From Xanthobacter agilis (GTDB lineage: Bacteria; Pseudomonadota; Alphaproteobacteria; Rhizobiales; Xanthobacteraceae), in contig NZ_JABWGX010000001.1 in NCBI RefSeq assembly GCF_021730435.1, forward strand, positions 62,001-126,000: DNA of 64,000 bases, in the 5' to 3' direction. How positions within the stretch are numbered: position 1 is the first letter of the stretch; every line of letters starts with the position of its first letter. Shown here piece after piece: positions 53,160-63,295 of the stretch. The translations under genes were made by a program, and so were the position numbers. Below the pieces are notes generated by a model. It was given only the letters and a program-made list of their open reading frames with translations, was not told where the DNA came from and searched no databases.

Positions 53160-53234
53160 TGGTGGGCGATGCAGGGATTGAACCTGCGACCCCTCCCGTG
53201 TGAAGGGAGTGCTCTCCCGCTGAGCTAATCGCCC
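53160..53234 (-). tRNA. tRNA-Val (CAC)
   Basis: The minus strand folds as a complete tRNA: acceptor GGGCGAT with ATCGCCC, D-arm TAGCTCAGCGGGAGAGCA, anticodon loop CTTCACACG (anticodon CAC) and T-arm GCAGGTTCAATCCCTGC. The 3' CCA is encoded. No sign of element integration is seen next to it. Confidence 0.97.
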
Positions 53235-53420
53235 ATTCCAATCGCGGAGGAGCGCTTGTTAGGGCCCAGGACCCCCTGGTGTCAAGGGGGGCATTCCGGA
53301 GGCATCACCTATCCACAGGTCTTGCCTCAGGTTTTGGCGCTTGCGTTTGGCGACGATGCCGCCCGCTCGCCATAAAATCCTTGTGGCCGAAGGGTTTGAT
53401 GGCAGAAACGCGGGTCTGGC

Positions 53421-54158
53421 TCAGGTGGCGGAGCGCGGCAGCAGGGCGAGGACGGCGCGGCTCAGATCGTCGTAATGGTGAATCAGCGCGTCGGCGCCCA
53501 GCTCCGCCGGCGGGGTTTCGGTGTAGCCGAAGGAGACTGCGATCACCGGCACGCCGGTCGCGCGGGCCGCCCGCACATCGGTGATGCTGTCGCCCACCAT
53601 GATGGCGCTGGCGAGCGCACCGCCGGCGGCGGCGATGGTGGCGCTGAGGGGCAGGGGGTCGGGTTTGGGCTTGGCATAGGTGTCGCCGCCGGTGACCACG
53701 GTGAAGCGGCCGGTCAGGTCGAGGGCGTCGAGCAGGCTGCGGGCCAGGCGTTCCAGCTTGTTGGTGCACACGCACAGGCGGGCGCCGGTGTCGGCGAGTC
53801 GGTCGAGCGCCGGCAGCAGGCCGGGGAAGGGACGCGATTCGTCGGCGATATGCGCCGCGTAATAGGCCACGAACTGTTGATTCAGCTCGCCGAGCTCGGC
53901 TTCGGAAAAGGGAACATTGGCGCTGGTGAGGGCCCGCTGAATCAGCATCTTGGCGCCGCCGCCGATCATGTTGCGGGCGTTGGCGCGGTCCACTGGGGGC
54001 AGGGCGTGACGCGCCAGCGTCGCATCGAGAGCGTTCAGGAGGTCGGGCGCCGTGTCCACCAGGGTGCCGTCGAGGTCGAAGGCGATAACGGGCATGTCCG
54101 TCGGCGCGGATGGTTTCGGCGCAGTTGGTGTTAGGGCAGTCGTCGTCGGGGCGGACAT
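53421..54158 (-). CDS. gph: Phosphoglycolate phosphatase
   Basis: Gph removes phosphate from 2-phosphoglycolate, which is made by oxygenation of RuBisCO or during DNA repair. The 245-residue HAD protein has motif I FDLDGTLVDTAPD, motif II VCTNK, and motif III/IV TYAKPKPDP with MVGDSITDVRAA. An N-terminal 20 residues of Thr/Pro/Ala (MSAPTTTALTPTAPKPSAPT) precede the catalytic domain, and the start could be the inner MPVIAFDLDG. It lies 187 bp from tRNA-Val. Its nearness to rpiA suggests carbon metabolism. Confidence 0.92.
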   Translation of the reverse strand: MSAPTTTALTPTAPKPSAPTDMPVIAFDLDGTLVDTAPDLLNALDATLARHALPPVDRANARNMIGGGAKMLIQRALTSANVPFSEAELGELNQQFVAYYAAHIADESRPFPGLLPALDRLADTGARLCVCTNKLERLARSLLDALDLTGRFTVVTGGDTYAKPKPDPLPLSATIAAAGGALASAIMVGDSITDVRAARATGVPVIAVSFGYTETPPAELGADALIHHYDDLSRAVLALLPRSAT

Positions 54159-54301
54159 GGGTCGTTCCTCGCTTGATTGGGGCTGCTGCGGGCCTTATGC
54201 GTGCCCCGCCATAAATCCTGCCGCTTTTCGGCGCCAGCGTCGCGGCCAGCGGTGACCCTGCGGCCACACAGCGCGGGGCGAAGCAGCCGATGGAGAGGGG
54301 T

Positions 54302-54751
54302 ATGCAGATGGTGCGACAGGGGGTTCGTTCCCGCGGTGGACGTGTCGTGCGGGGCGCGGGGGTGGCCCTTGCCGTGGTCGGGTTCGCGCTCGCGGCGCTG
54401 CCAGCGGCTTCGGCCCAGACCTTCGGCGCGTTCGATTTCGTGGCGCCGCCATCGGCCGAGGCGAACCGGGTCTATGGCGTGAACCGCAAGACCGGGGAGC
54501 TCTCGGCCTGCCAGTTCGAACGTCCCGCCGGATCTTCCGTCGGCGTCACCCGCTGCTTCGCACTGGGCGAGGGGGCTGGCGCCCAGAAGGCCGGGCGCTA
54601 CGGGCTTCTCGCCACCCATTACGCGGGTGAAACCGGCGTGTTCCGCGTGAATTACGAGACCGGCGAGATGAGCATCTGCTACGTTCGCGACCTTCCCCGG
54701 GCCGACGGCAAGGTGGAACCGACCGTGCTGTGCACGCCGCAGGGGCGCTGA
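54302..54751 (+). CDS. Exported hypothetical protein
   Basis: The protein has a basic N-terminus and a signal peptide ending ALPAASAQT near residue 40. A small beta-rich mature part follows (YGVNRKTGELSACQFERPAG, RVNYETGEMSICYVRD) with two related halves, each carrying a TGE-S-C motif. The paired cysteines could form disulfides in the periplasm. I do not recognise the family. The ATG at 54302 was chosen for its GGAGAGG ribosome binding site. Confidence 0.7.
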   Translation: MQMVRQGVRSRGGRVVRGAGVALAVVGFALAALPAASAQTFGAFDFVAPPSAEANRVYGVNRKTGELSACQFERPAGSSVGVTRCFALGEGAGAQKAGRYGLLATHYAGETGVFRVNYETGEMSICYVRDLPRADGKVEPTVLCTPQGR

Positions 54752-54894
54752 TCTCGCACCGCAACGCGGTGGGGTGAGGCGTCGCGGCGCTTGTCCGCTG
54801 GCGCGATCGGGGCTAGAGCCGGGCGACGGGGTGCCGTGCCTTGCGCGGGTCCGGCGCCCTTTACCCCAACCGCGCACCACGACGGAAACGCCCC

Positions 54895-55599
54895 ATGGTC
54901 CACGCCGAAGACTTGAAGCGCCGCGCCGCCGCCGCCGCCCTCGAATATGTCACGGACGGCATGCGGGTTGGCCTTGGCACCGGCTCCACGGCCCGCCACT
55001 TCGTCGAACTGCTGGCGGAGAAGGTCTATGCCGGCCTCAAGGTGATCTGCGTCCCCACCTCCGAGCAGACTTTAGCTCAGGCGGTGGAACTCGGCGTGCC
55101 GATCGCGACCCTCGACGAGGTGGGCGAGCTTGACCTGTGCGTGGACGGCGCCGACGAGGTGGGGCCGGGCCTTGCCCTGGTGAAGGGTGGCGGCGGCGCG
55201 CTGCTGCGTGAGAAGATCGTGGCCCGCGCCGCGAAAGAGATGGTGGTGATCGCCGATTCCACCAAGAAGGTGGGTGTGCTCGGCCGCTTCCCGCTGCCCA
55301 TCGAGATCGTGGATTTCGGTGCCGTCAGCATCGCCCGCAGCCTTGAGGAGGCGATCCGCTCCGCCGGCTGCGTGGGCGAGCTGCGGCCGCGCCGGGACCG
55401 CGACGGTCATCCTTTCATCACCGATCACGGGCATGTGCTGCTGGACGCCCATCTTGGCCGTATTCCCGACCCGGCGGCGCTGGCAAGCGCCATCTCCGAA
55501 GTGCCGGGGGTGGTGGAGCATGGGCTGTTCATCGGTCTCGCCAGCCGCGCGGTTCTCGCCGGGGCAGAGGGCATCGTGGTCCTCGACCGCCAGAGTTGA
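54895..55599 (+). CDS. rpiA: Ribose-5-phosphate isomerase A
   Basis: RpiA interconverts ribose-5-phosphate and ribulose-5-phosphate in the pentose phosphate pathway and, in autotrophs, the Calvin cycle. The 234-residue protein has [15 protein letters not shown] (substrate loop), [32 protein letters not shown] with the catalytic Asp and Glu region, and [11 protein letters not shown]. The start is [10 protein letters not shown]; an upstream frame is open but unsupported. It is followed after 29 bp by a DUF2059 gene on the same strand. Confidence 0.96.
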   Translation: MVHAEDLKRRAAAAALEYVTDGMRVGLGTGSTARHFVELLAEKVYAGLKVICVPTSEQTLAQAVELGVPIATLDEVGELDLCVDGADEVGPGLALVKGGGGALLREKIVARAAKEMVVIADSTKKVGVLGRFPLPIEIVDFGAVSIARSLEEAIRSAGCVGELRPRRDRDGHPFITDHGHVLLDAHLGRIPDPAALASAISEVPGVVEHGLFIGLASRAVLAGAEGIVVLDRQS

Positions 55600-55628
55600 G
55601 TGAACAATTGCGCTTTCCGGAGAAGATG

Positions 55629-56168
55629 ATGCGTTCTTCCAACTTCGCCCATCGCCGTTTCGCCCTGCTCATGGCCGCGGCGGTCTCGGTGTCGGTTCTT
55701 TCGGGCGCGTTCGTCGGCCCGAGCCTCGCCGTGGCGCAGCAGGCGGCGCCGTCACCGGCGCAGATCGCCCTCGCCAAGGATCTGGTGGAGGCCAATGGCG
55801 AGGCGCATGCCTTCGACGGCGTCATCGCCAACATCGTGGACGGGGCGGCGTTGTCCTTCCTCTCCACCAATCCCGACCTCGCCGCGCAGCTGCGCGATGT
55901 GGCATTGGCGGTGCGGCCGGACTTCGAGAAGCGCAAGCCGGAGATCCTGCAGATCCTCGCCACGGCTTATGCTTCGCGCTTCTCCGAGACGGAATTGAAG
56001 GAGGCTTTGGCCTTCTACCGCACGCCCACCGGCAAGAAGCTGGTGAGCGATCGCCCGGCCATCGTGCAGCAGGCGGTCCAGGGCATCCAGGCCTGGGGGG
56101 CGCAGCTCAACGCCCAGGCGGTGGAGCGGGTGCGCGCCGAGATGCACAAGAAGGGCTTCGACCTCTGA
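55629..56168 (+). CDS. DUF2059 domain protein, exported
   Basis: The 179-residue protein has a signal peptide (FALLMAAAVSVSVLSGAFVG). A helical DUF2059 domain follows, with the signature FSETELKEALAFYRTPTGKK and SDRPAIVQQAVQGIQAWGAQ. Family members are periplasmic and of unknown function. The start was set at the second of two adjacent ATGs because GGAG then has normal spacing. It is probably co-transcribed with rpiA. Confidence 0.88.
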   Translation: MRSSNFAHRRFALLMAAAVSVSVLSGAFVGPSLAVAQQAAPSPAQIALAKDLVEANGEAHAFDGVIANIVDGAALSFLSTNPDLAAQLRDVALAVRPDFEKRKPEILQILATAYASRFSETELKEALAFYRTPTGKKLVSDRPAIVQQAVQGIQAWGAQLNAQAVERVRAEMHKKGFDL

Positions 56169-56356
56169 GATCGGGCCGGTTTCAGCTCCCGGCCGGCGCA
56201 TGACCGGCTCGGAGCGGATTCGCTTGGGGCCGATTCCTTTGGGAATGGTGTGATGAGCGGCCGGCGGGGGCGACCTCGCTGGCCGTTGTCGTGCCGGGTG
56301 AACGACCCGGGTGAATGTCGCGGGTGAACAGCCCTTGGGGCGCGGGCGGCGGGGAG

Positions 56357-58552
56357 TCAGATGGCGTCGGTTCGGGCATCGCGCGGGCCCTCGGGCGCGC
56401 TGGCGCAGGCGGCGAGCAGGCTGTCGCGCTTGAGGTTGGGATTATAGTGCGGGTCCACCAGCGTGCTGGCGTGCCACAGGGCATCGAAGCGCGCCCGCTG
56501 CGCCTTCAGGCGGGCACGGTGCTCGGCGGTGCGGCGCCGCCCGCGCGAGGCGGATTCGTGGTGGATCAAGAGTGCGAAGGGCGTCTGCACCACGCCGTAG
56601 CCGCCCCGGCGGGCGCGCAGGCATAGGTCGATGTCGTTGCAATCCTCGGCGAACCGCACCGCGTCGAGGGGGCCGATGGCGGCCCACACATCCTTGCGGA
56701 TGAGCAGGCAGGCGCCGGTGACCGCGCTCAGGTTCTGCCGGGTCAGCAGCCGGCCCTCATAGCCTTGCGCCCAGTGCGGGCAGTGGGCGAACCAGTGGGC
56801 GGCATAGCGGAACAGACCGGCGATGACGCCCGCATGCTGGATGGTGCGGTCCGGAAACAGCAGCTTCGCGCCCACCACGCCGGTGTCGGCGGCGCCGTCG
56901 CGACGGCAGATCAGGGCCACCATCTCGTCGAGCCATCCGCCATCGATGACCTCGATGTCATTGTTGAGCAGCAGGATCAGCTCGCCGGTCATGGCGGCGA
57001 CGCCGGCATTGCAGATGCGCGGGAAGTTGAAGTCGCCGTCGTCGCGCACGATCGTCGTCGCGGGCCAGGCGGCCTTGGTTTCCTCGAACAAGGCGAAGGT
57101 GTCCGGCTCCACCGAGCCGTTGTCCACCACGATGATCTCGAAATTGCGATAGGCCGTGTTGGCGATCAGGGTGCGCAGGGTCATCCCCAGCACTCCGGCC
57201 CGGTCGCGCGTGGGGATGACAATGGAAACCTTCGGCGCTGCCGCCGGTACCGGAAACAGGGGGCGCAGGAAGCGACCGTCGGCGCTCATCTCCACCGCGG
57301 TGCCGAGCCGGGCCGTGAGGGCGCGGGCACCAGCCGCGGCGGCGGCCGGGTCGGCGAAGCCGGCTTCGCGGCCGGTCCCGCTATAGGCGATGCGCGGCAG
57401 GTGGCGGATCGCGGGGCCGTCGAGCCCGTCCACGTAGCGCAGCAAGAGGTCGTAGGTCGCGGCGTCGCCATAAGCGGGATCGAGCCCCAGCGCCTGCGCG
57501 CGGTCGGCGCGGAACACGGTGAAGGCTCCGGTATAGGGCCAGGCTTCCAGCAGGTGGCGGTTGAAGGCGGGCTTGAACACCCCTTCGAGCGGCGCGCCCG
57601 CCGCGTCGCGACGTTCCTCGTCGGTGTAGAGCAATTGGCAGTCGGGATGGGCGGCAAAGGCGGCGCGGATCATGGCCACCGCGTCGCGGGTCGGCTGGCC
57701 CGAGGGGTCCAGAACGGTGATGAGGCGGTCCGGCGTGGCGGATGCGAGGGCGGCGGCAAGGCCTTCCGCTGCGCCGCTGCGTGGCGCCGGCACGAGGCGG
57801 GCGAAGCCTGAAGCCACGCTCTCCAGAGCCCCGGCGGATGCGGCGAGGTGCGCCTCGGGCACCGCGATCAGCCAGTCGAAGCGGGGGTCGGTCTGGGCCT
57901 TGAGGGCGGTCGCGCAGGCGTTCAGCGCGGCAAAGTCCGCCTCCGTGCCATCGCTGGCGGTGATGAAGGTCAGGAGCGGCGCGGCGTCCGGCGGCACGGC
58001 GGCGGCGAAGTCCTCCACCCACTTGGCGCGAAAGCGCCGGTAGTCCGCTTGCAGGGCATGGCGGCCGAAGGCCGAGCAGACGATGAGGGTCGAAAGCCGC
58101 GCGCGCAGCTCGCGGGCGGCATCGGTGGCGATCTTCCAGCGCAGCGCGAGCCCCGCGATGCCGCCCTTGGCGTCGGGTGGCATCTCGATGCGGCCGCGCA
58201 GGAAGGCGTTGAGCTTCAGCGCCAGCCGGCCGAGGGGAAACGAATCGGGCACCGGCAGGAAGCCGGCGTGCAGGTCCGCGCCGGCGCCGGCCGCGACGAT
58301 CCGCGCCGCGCCGCGGGGCAGGGCGAGGAGGATCAGCGGTTCGTCGGTGGCAAGCGGCGCGGCGAACAGGGCGTGGCCGCGCGCATCCTCGACCCGCACC
58401 GTAACGCCGGCGCACGGTCCGGCGAAGCGAAGGGCGATCAGGCCATCGCGCGTCAGCCCCCGCAGGCGCAGCGGCAGCGGCAGGGAAAACACCACGCCCT
58501 CAGGCCCCGCCCGCCCGCGTCGCAAGGGAAGGGGAGGGATCTCATCCGCCAT
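56357..58552 (-). CDS. Large glycosyltransferase with two GT-A-like domains
   Basis: The 731-residue protein has an N-terminal beta-rich domain of about 200 residues. A first GT-A-like fold (LLTFITASDGTEADFAALNA, QLLYTDEERRDAAGAPLEGV) and a canonical GT2 domain follow. The GT2 domain carries KVSIVIPTRDRAGVLGMTLR, EIIVVDNGSVEP, ELILLLNNDIEVIDGGWLDE (DxD-type NND) and CLLIRKDVWAAIGPLDAVRF. It resembles rhamnosyltransferase-like enzymes of O-antigen or exopolysaccharide clusters. No polysaccharide cluster is near, so the acceptor is unknown. It is divergent from gor. Confidence 0.88.
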   Translation of the reverse strand: MADEIPPLPLRRGRAGPEGVVFSLPLPLRLRGLTRDGLIALRFAGPCAGVTVRVEDARGHALFAAPLATDEPLILLALPRGAARIVAAGAGADLHAGFLPVPDSFPLGRLALKLNAFLRGRIEMPPDAKGGIAGLALRWKIATDAARELRARLSTLIVCSAFGRHALQADYRRFRAKWVEDFAAAVPPDAAPLLTFITASDGTEADFAALNACATALKAQTDPRFDWLIAVPEAHLAASAGALESVASGFARLVPAPRSGAAEGLAAALASATPDRLITVLDPSGQPTRDAVAMIRAAFAAHPDCQLLYTDEERRDAAGAPLEGVFKPAFNRHLLEAWPYTGAFTVFRADRAQALGLDPAYGDAATYDLLLRYVDGLDGPAIRHLPRIAYSGTGREAGFADPAAAAAGARALTARLGTAVEMSADGRFLRPLFPVPAAAPKVSIVIPTRDRAGVLGMTLRTLIANTAYRNFEIIVVDNGSVEPDTFALFEETKAAWPATTIVRDDGDFNFPRICNAGVAAMTGELILLLNNDIEVIDGGWLDEMVALICRRDGAADTGVVGAKLLFPDRTIQHAGVIAGLFRYAAHWFAHCPHWAQGYEGRLLTRQNLSAVTGACLLIRKDVWAAIGPLDAVRFAEDCNDIDLCLRARRGGYGVVQTPFALLIHHESASRGRRRTAEHRARLKAQRARFDALWHASTLVDPHYNPNLKRDSLLAACASAPEGPRDARTDAI

Positions 58553-58780
58553 GGTGCGCGCTCGCTGAATTGCTCAAGCAGGCCTTACACCACCGACCGG
58601 CGGGCGAAGGCAAGGGCCGAAGCCTCCGGCGCCGGCCAGGGGTGGCCAGGGGTGGCCAGGGAGATTGGTCAGGCGCCCCGGCGGTGTGATCTGCCCCTCG
58701 CGGCACCGTGCCAGCTTGACGCGGGGCAGCAGGGCAGACTTGTCTGGGCGCCTTACGGTGCGGCCAAAAGGTGGAGCCCC

Positions 58781-60157
58781 ATGTCGCAGGCGTCGCAGTC
58801 GCAGAGGGAAGTGGATCTGTTCGTCATCGGGGGCGGCTCTGGCGGCGTGCGCGCGGCGCGGATCGCCGCCCAGCATGGCGCCAAGGTCATCATGGCCGAG
58901 GAATACCGCGTGGGCGGCACCTGCGTGATCCGCGGATGCGTGCCCAAGAAGCTGTTCGTCTATGCCGGCCGCTATGCCCACGACCTCGCGGACATGGCCG
59001 GCTTCGGCTGGCGGGTGGAAGACGTGGAATTCGATTGGCTGACCCTGGTGGCCAACAAGGACAAGGAAATCGCCCGCCTGGAGGCGGCCTACACCCGCAA
59101 CGCCCAAACCTCCGGGGTGGAGCTGGTGGCCTCCCGCGCCGTGGTGGTGGACGCCAACACCGTGCGCATCATCGCCACCGGGGAAGAGGTGAAGGCGCGT
59201 TACATCCTGGTCGCCACCGGCGGTCAGCCGGCGCTGGGGCCGGCGATTCCCGGCGCCGAGCTCGCCATCACCTCCAACGAGGTGTTCAACCTGCCGCGCT
59301 TCCCCAACCGCATCGTGATCCAGGGTGCCGGCTATATCGGTGTCGAGTTCGCCAGCCTGTTCCGGGCGCTGGGGGCGGAAGTGACGCTGGTCTATCGCGG
59401 CCACGCGGTGCTGCGCGGCTTCGACGAAGAGGTGCGCACCCACATGACGCAGGAGTTCACCACCGCCGGCCTGCGCCTGATGCCCGGCCAGTCGCTCTCC
59501 GCCATTGAGGCGGTGGAGGGTGGAAAAAAGGTGACCCTCACCGATGGCACCAGCATGGAGGCGGACGAGGTGATGCTCGCCGTCGGCCGCATTCCCGCCA
59601 CCCGCAACATGGGCCTGGAGGCCGCCGGCGTGGCGCTGGACAAGGTGGGCGCAGTGGTGGTGGACGCGCAGTCGCGGTCCTCGGTGCCGTCCATCTATGC
59701 GGTGGGTGATGCCACCAACCGGGTGAACCTCACCCCGGTCGCCATCCGCGAGGGCCATGCTTTCGCCGACACGGTGTTCGGCGACAAGCCCTGGACCGTG
59801 GACCATTCCCTGGTCCCCACGGCGGTCTTCTGCGAGCCGGAGATCGGCACCGTGGGCCTGTCGGAGGAGGTCGCGCGGGCCGCCGGTGGCCCCCTCGACA
59901 TCTACAAGACCACCTTCCGGCCGCTGAAGGCCACGGTGTCCGGGCGCGACACCCGTTGCTTCATGAAGCTGGTGGTGGATGGGCAGACCAATCGCGTGCT
60001 GGGCGTCCACATCGTCGGCGAGGGGGCGGGGGAGATGATCCAGCTCGCCGGCATTGCCGTGGGCATGGGCGCGACCAAGGCGGATTTCGACCGCACAATC
60101 GCGGTGCATCCCACCGCCGCCGAGGAACTGGTGACGCTGCGCACCAAGGCGTCGTGA
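58781..60157 (+). CDS. gor: Glutathione-disulfide reductase
   Basis: Gor keeps glutathione reduced with NADPH. The 458-residue protein has the FAD motif VIGGGSGGVRAAR, the redox pair Cys48/Cys53 (GGTCVIRGCVPKK), the NADPH motif QGAGYIGVEFASL and the C-terminal AVHPTAAEELVTLR with the catalytic His and Glu. The missing hydrophobic insert and the RGCVPKK form are those of glutathione rather than trypanothione or lipoamide reductases. The start MSQASQSQRE has a GGTGGAG ribosome binding site. Confidence 0.96.
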   Translation: MSQASQSQREVDLFVIGGGSGGVRAARIAAQHGAKVIMAEEYRVGGTCVIRGCVPKKLFVYAGRYAHDLADMAGFGWRVEDVEFDWLTLVANKDKEIARLEAAYTRNAQTSGVELVASRAVVVDANTVRIIATGEEVKARYILVATGGQPALGPAIPGAELAITSNEVFNLPRFPNRIVIQGAGYIGVEFASLFRALGAEVTLVYRGHAVLRGFDEEVRTHMTQEFTTAGLRLMPGQSLSAIEAVEGGKKVTLTDGTSMEADEVMLAVGRIPATRNMGLEAAGVALDKVGAVVVDAQSRSSVPSIYAVGDATNRVNLTPVAIREGHAFADTVFGDKPWTVDHSLVPTAVFCEPEIGTVGLSEEVARAAGGPLDIYKTTFRPLKATVSGRDTRCFMKLVVDGQTNRVLGVHIVGEGAGEMIQLAGIAVGMGATKADFDRTIAVHPTAAEELVTLRTKAS

Positions 60158-60212
60158 GCGCGCGGCCCCGGTGTTCAGGCCGGGGCCGCCGATCCGGCTT
60201 GAAGCGCCGCCC

Positions 60213-61448
60213 TCAGGCCTGGTGGCCGAACAGCCGCCAATGCTCGGCCCAGAGGGTGGCCACCAGCGCCAGCACGCACAACACCAGATAGGTGAGGCTG
60301 AGCGGCAGAACCGTGCCATCGAAGGCGCGGCCGGCGAAAAGGCCCAGTACCGCCGCCGTCAGCGTCGTATAGCAGCCGATGAAGGACGAGGCGGTGCCCG
60401 CCACCGATCCCAGGGGCTCCATGGCCATGGAATTGAAGTTCGGCACCGTGAGTGCGAACAGGAACTGGCCGAGCGCGATGAGGGTGCAGAACATCCAGAA
60501 CGGCGGCTTGCCGCCGAAGGCCACCGCCGCCGCCACCAGGCCGACCGACACCGCAAGGAAGCCGAGCAGCCCGCCATGGGACAGCCGTCGCATGCCCATG
60601 CGCCGCACCAGGCTGGCATTGAGGAAGGAGGCGACCGCCATCGAACCCGCCACGCCGGCGAACAGCACCGGGAACAGGGATCCCAACTGGTACACGTCGG
60701 TTTGGAACACCTGCGAGGCGGAGCCCACATAGGCCATGAGGCAGCCCATCATGAGGCCCATGGCGGTGGCGTAGCCCACGGCGCGGCGCGTGGTGACGGT
60801 GAGCTTCATACCCGCGAAAATGGCGCGCGGCGAGAATGCCATGCGATATTCGGGATGCAGCGTTTCCGGCATTCTGAGCCCGAACCACAGCGCCAGCACC
60901 AGCGCCAGCGCCACCATGGCCACGAAGATCAGCCGCCACGAGCCGAAGACGAGGATGAGGCTGCCGGCCGCCGGCGCCAGGATCGGTACCGCCAGGAACA
61001 CCATCATGGTGAGCGACATGATGCGCGCCATCTCGCGCCCCTCGAACCGGTCACGCACGATGGCCACCGCCAGCACCCGCGCCGCGCCGGCCCCCGCCCC
61101 CTGAATCACCCGCGCCACGATGAGGGTATTGAAGGAATCGGTGACGAGCGCCAGCACGCCGGCGGCGATGTAGATGGCGATCCCCACCATCAGCACCGGG
61201 CGCCGGCCCACCACGTCCGACCAGGGCCCGTACACGATCTGCGCCGCGCCGATGCCGATCAGGTAGGCGTAGACGGCGAGCTGCACGTCGTTCGGATTGC
61301 CGAGCGCGAAATGCTCGCGGATGAAGCCGAAGGCGGGCAGCAGATTGTCGATGGAAAAGGCGGTGATGCCCATCATCAGGGCCACCAAGGCCACGAATTC
61401 GTAGAAGCCGGGAGCGGATTTCGCAGCGGAACCGGTGGGGTGGGACAT
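60213..61448 (-). CDS. Bcr/CflA-type MFS multidrug efflux transporter
   Basis: The 411-residue protein has 12 membrane helices. MFS motif A is GPWSDVVGRRPVLMVG, and the helix-5 region reads VPILAPAAGSLILVFGSWRL, as in the DHA1 Bcr/CflA subfamily. These pumps export drugs such as bicyclomycin or small metabolites using the proton gradient. It is convergent with gor and divergent from the DAHP synthase gene. The substrate cannot be inferred. Confidence 0.92.
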   Translation of the reverse strand: MSHPTGSAAKSAPGFYEFVALVALMMGITAFSIDNLLPAFGFIREHFALGNPNDVQLAVYAYLIGIGAAQIVYGPWSDVVGRRPVLMVGIAIYIAAGVLALVTDSFNTLIVARVIQGAGAGAARVLAVAIVRDRFEGREMARIMSLTMMVFLAVPILAPAAGSLILVFGSWRLIFVAMVALALVLALWFGLRMPETLHPEYRMAFSPRAIFAGMKLTVTTRRAVGYATAMGLMMGCLMAYVGSASQVFQTDVYQLGSLFPVLFAGVAGSMAVASFLNASLVRRMGMRRLSHGGLLGFLAVSVGLVAAAVAFGGKPPFWMFCTLIALGQFLFALTVPNFNSMAMEPLGSVAGTASSFIGCYTTLTAAVLGLFAGRAFDGTVLPLSLTYLVLCVLALVATLWAEHWRLFGHQA

Positions 61449-61766
61449 GACGCACTCGAGCGGTGAGGTGTCCCGCAACAGACACGCGAGGGAGGCGCGG
61501 CAACCGTGAGGCGGCGCCACGCGGAGCGCACTCATAAGGGAACGTGCCGGCGAAGAGAAGGCAGGAGAAGAGCCTCTTCGCATTTGCAGCATGATCTTGC
61601 GATTGCGGTGCAGCATCGCCACATGGCGTTCCACCGACACCGTCGCCTTTCGGATGACACCGTGTTCATGTATAAGCCCGCTTCCCGGCTAGGCGAACAC
61701 AAGAGGAACGCCAGTCCGGGTCCGGTGGGGAACAGCCCCGAGCCGGCGAACTTCATGGAGAGTCAA

Positions 61767-63203
61767 ATGGTGACCCGCCCGCATTCCGCACCTGTCCCTG
61801 GCGCCGAGATGTCTCGCCGCGCCGAAGGCTGGCGTCCGGACAGCTGGCGATTTTATCCCGGCGTCCAGATGCCCGATTATCCGGACAAGGCGCTGCTCTC
61901 CGAGGTGGAGGCGAAGCTTGCCTCCTACCCGCCCCTCGTGTTCGCGGGCGAGGCCCGCAAGCTGAAGGCGGAGCTGGCCCGCGTCGCCAGGGGCGAGGCG
62001 TTCCTGCTCCAGGGCGGCGATTGCGCCGAGAGCTTCGAGGAGCATTCGGCCGACAATATCCGCGATTTCTTCCGGGTGTTCCTGCAGATGGCGGTGGTGC
62101 TCACCTTCGCCGGCGCCTTGCCGGTGGTGAAGGTGGGCCGCATCGCCGGCCAGTTCGCCAAGCCCCGCTCGGCTGACACCGAGACGGTCGATGGCGTGAC
62201 GCTGCCCAGCTACCGGGGCGATATCGTCAACGATCTCGCCTTCACGGAAGCCGCGCGCGTGCCGGATCCACGCCGCCAGATCGAAGCCTACCGGCAGGCG
62301 GCGGCGACGCTGAACCTGCTGCGCGCCTTCGCCAACGGCGGCTATGCGAACCTCGCCAACGCACATGCTTGGATGCTGGGGTTCGTGAAGGATTCGCCCC
62401 AGTCCTCCCGGTATCAGGAACTGGCGAACCGCATCACCGAGGCGCTGGAATTCATGCGCGCCTGCGGGATCGATCCCAAGAGCCACCCCGAACTGAGCTC
62501 GACGGATTTCTTCACGAGCCACGAGGCGCTCCTGCTGGGCTACGAACAGGCGCTCACCCGCGTGGATTCCACCTCCGGCGATTGGTACGCCACCTCCGGC
62601 CACATGCTGTGGATCGGCGACCGTACCCGTCAGGCGGATCATGCGCACGTGGAGTATTTCCGCGGCATCCATAACCCGATCGGCATCAAGTGCGGTCCCT
62701 CGCTGACGCCGGACGGCCTCATTCGCCTGCTCGACATTCTCCAGCCCGACAATGAGCCGGGCCGCATTAGCCTCATCTGTCGCTTCGGCGCGGACAAGGT
62801 GGGCGATCACCTGCCGGCCCTGGTGCGGGCGGTGGAGAAGGAAGGCCGCACGGTGGTGTGGTCGTGCGATCCCATGCACGGCAACACCATCAAGGCGGCC
62901 TCCGGCTACAAGACCCGTCCGTTCGAGCGGGTGCAGGCGGAAATCCGCGCCTTCTTCGACGTGCACGCGGCCGAGGGCACCTATGCCGGCGGCGTGCATC
63001 TGGAGATGACCGGCAAGGATGTGACCGAGTGCACCGGCGGCGCCCGCGCCATCTCGGACGAGGATCTGCGCGATCGCTACCACACCTATTGCGATCCGCG
63101 CCTCAATGCCGAGCAGGCCATCGAGACCGCGTTCCTGGTGGCCGAGCTGCTGAAGCGCGACCGCCTCGCCCGCGGCCGGGTCGCGGTGGCGGCGGCGGAG
63201 TGA
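61767..63203 (+). CDS. aroG: 3-deoxy-7-phosphoheptulonate synthase, class II
   Basis: This enzyme condenses phosphoenolpyruvate and erythrose-4-phosphate in the first step of the shikimate pathway. The 478-residue length and the motifs [90 protein letters not shown] and [18 protein letters not shown] are those of class II (plant-like) enzymes, including the metal-binding Cys and His. The ATG at 61767 has GGAG 6 bases upstream. Divergent promoters must share the roughly 320-bp gap before it, where I see no gene. Confidence 0.96.
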   Translation: MVTRPHSAPVPGAEMSRRAEGWRPDSWRFYPGVQMPDYPDKALLSEVEAKLASYPPLVFAGEARKLKAELARVARGEAFLLQGGDCAESFEEHSADNIRDFFRVFLQMAVVLTFAGALPVVKVGRIAGQFAKPRSADTETVDGVTLPSYRGDIVNDLAFTEAARVPDPRRQIEAYRQAAATLNLLRAFANGGYANLANAHAWMLGFVKDSPQSSRYQELANRITEALEFMRACGIDPKSHPELSSTDFFTSHEALLLGYEQALTRVDSTSGDWYATSGHMLWIGDRTRQADHAHVEYFRGIHNPIGIKCGPSLTPDGLIRLLDILQPDNEPGRISLICRFGADKVGDHLPALVRAVEKEGRTVVWSCDPMHGNTIKAASGYKTRPFERVQAEIRAFFDVHAAEGTYAGGVHLEMTGKDVTECTGGARAISDEDLRDRYHTYCDPRLNAEQAIETAFLVAELLKRDRLARGRVAVAAAE

Positions 63204-63234
63204 TCCGCCCGTCTGGCCCTGCTCTCAAATAGAA

Positions 63235-63264
63235 GGCGCCGCCGGGATCGGCGGCGCCTTTTTT
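63235..63264. terminator. Rho-independent terminator of the DAHP synthase gene
   Basis: GGCGCCGCC-GGGATC-GGCGGCGCC is followed by six Ts. It lies 32 bp after the aroG stop codon and can also close the convergent cynS transcript. Confidence 0.9.
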
Positions 63265-63295
63265 CGTGTGCGCCGGCAGTTGTGGCTTGCCGGCC

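Noticed and set aside
57848-58780. N-terminal extension of gor by 311 codons
   Set aside because: It is a shadow of the glycosyltransferase gene on the other strand; the proper ATG has a ribosome binding site and matches Gor starts.
61506-61766. 87-codon extension of the DAHP synthase
   Set aside because: The sequence is His/Arg-rich and unrelated to class II enzymes, and a good ribosome binding site marks the internal ATG.
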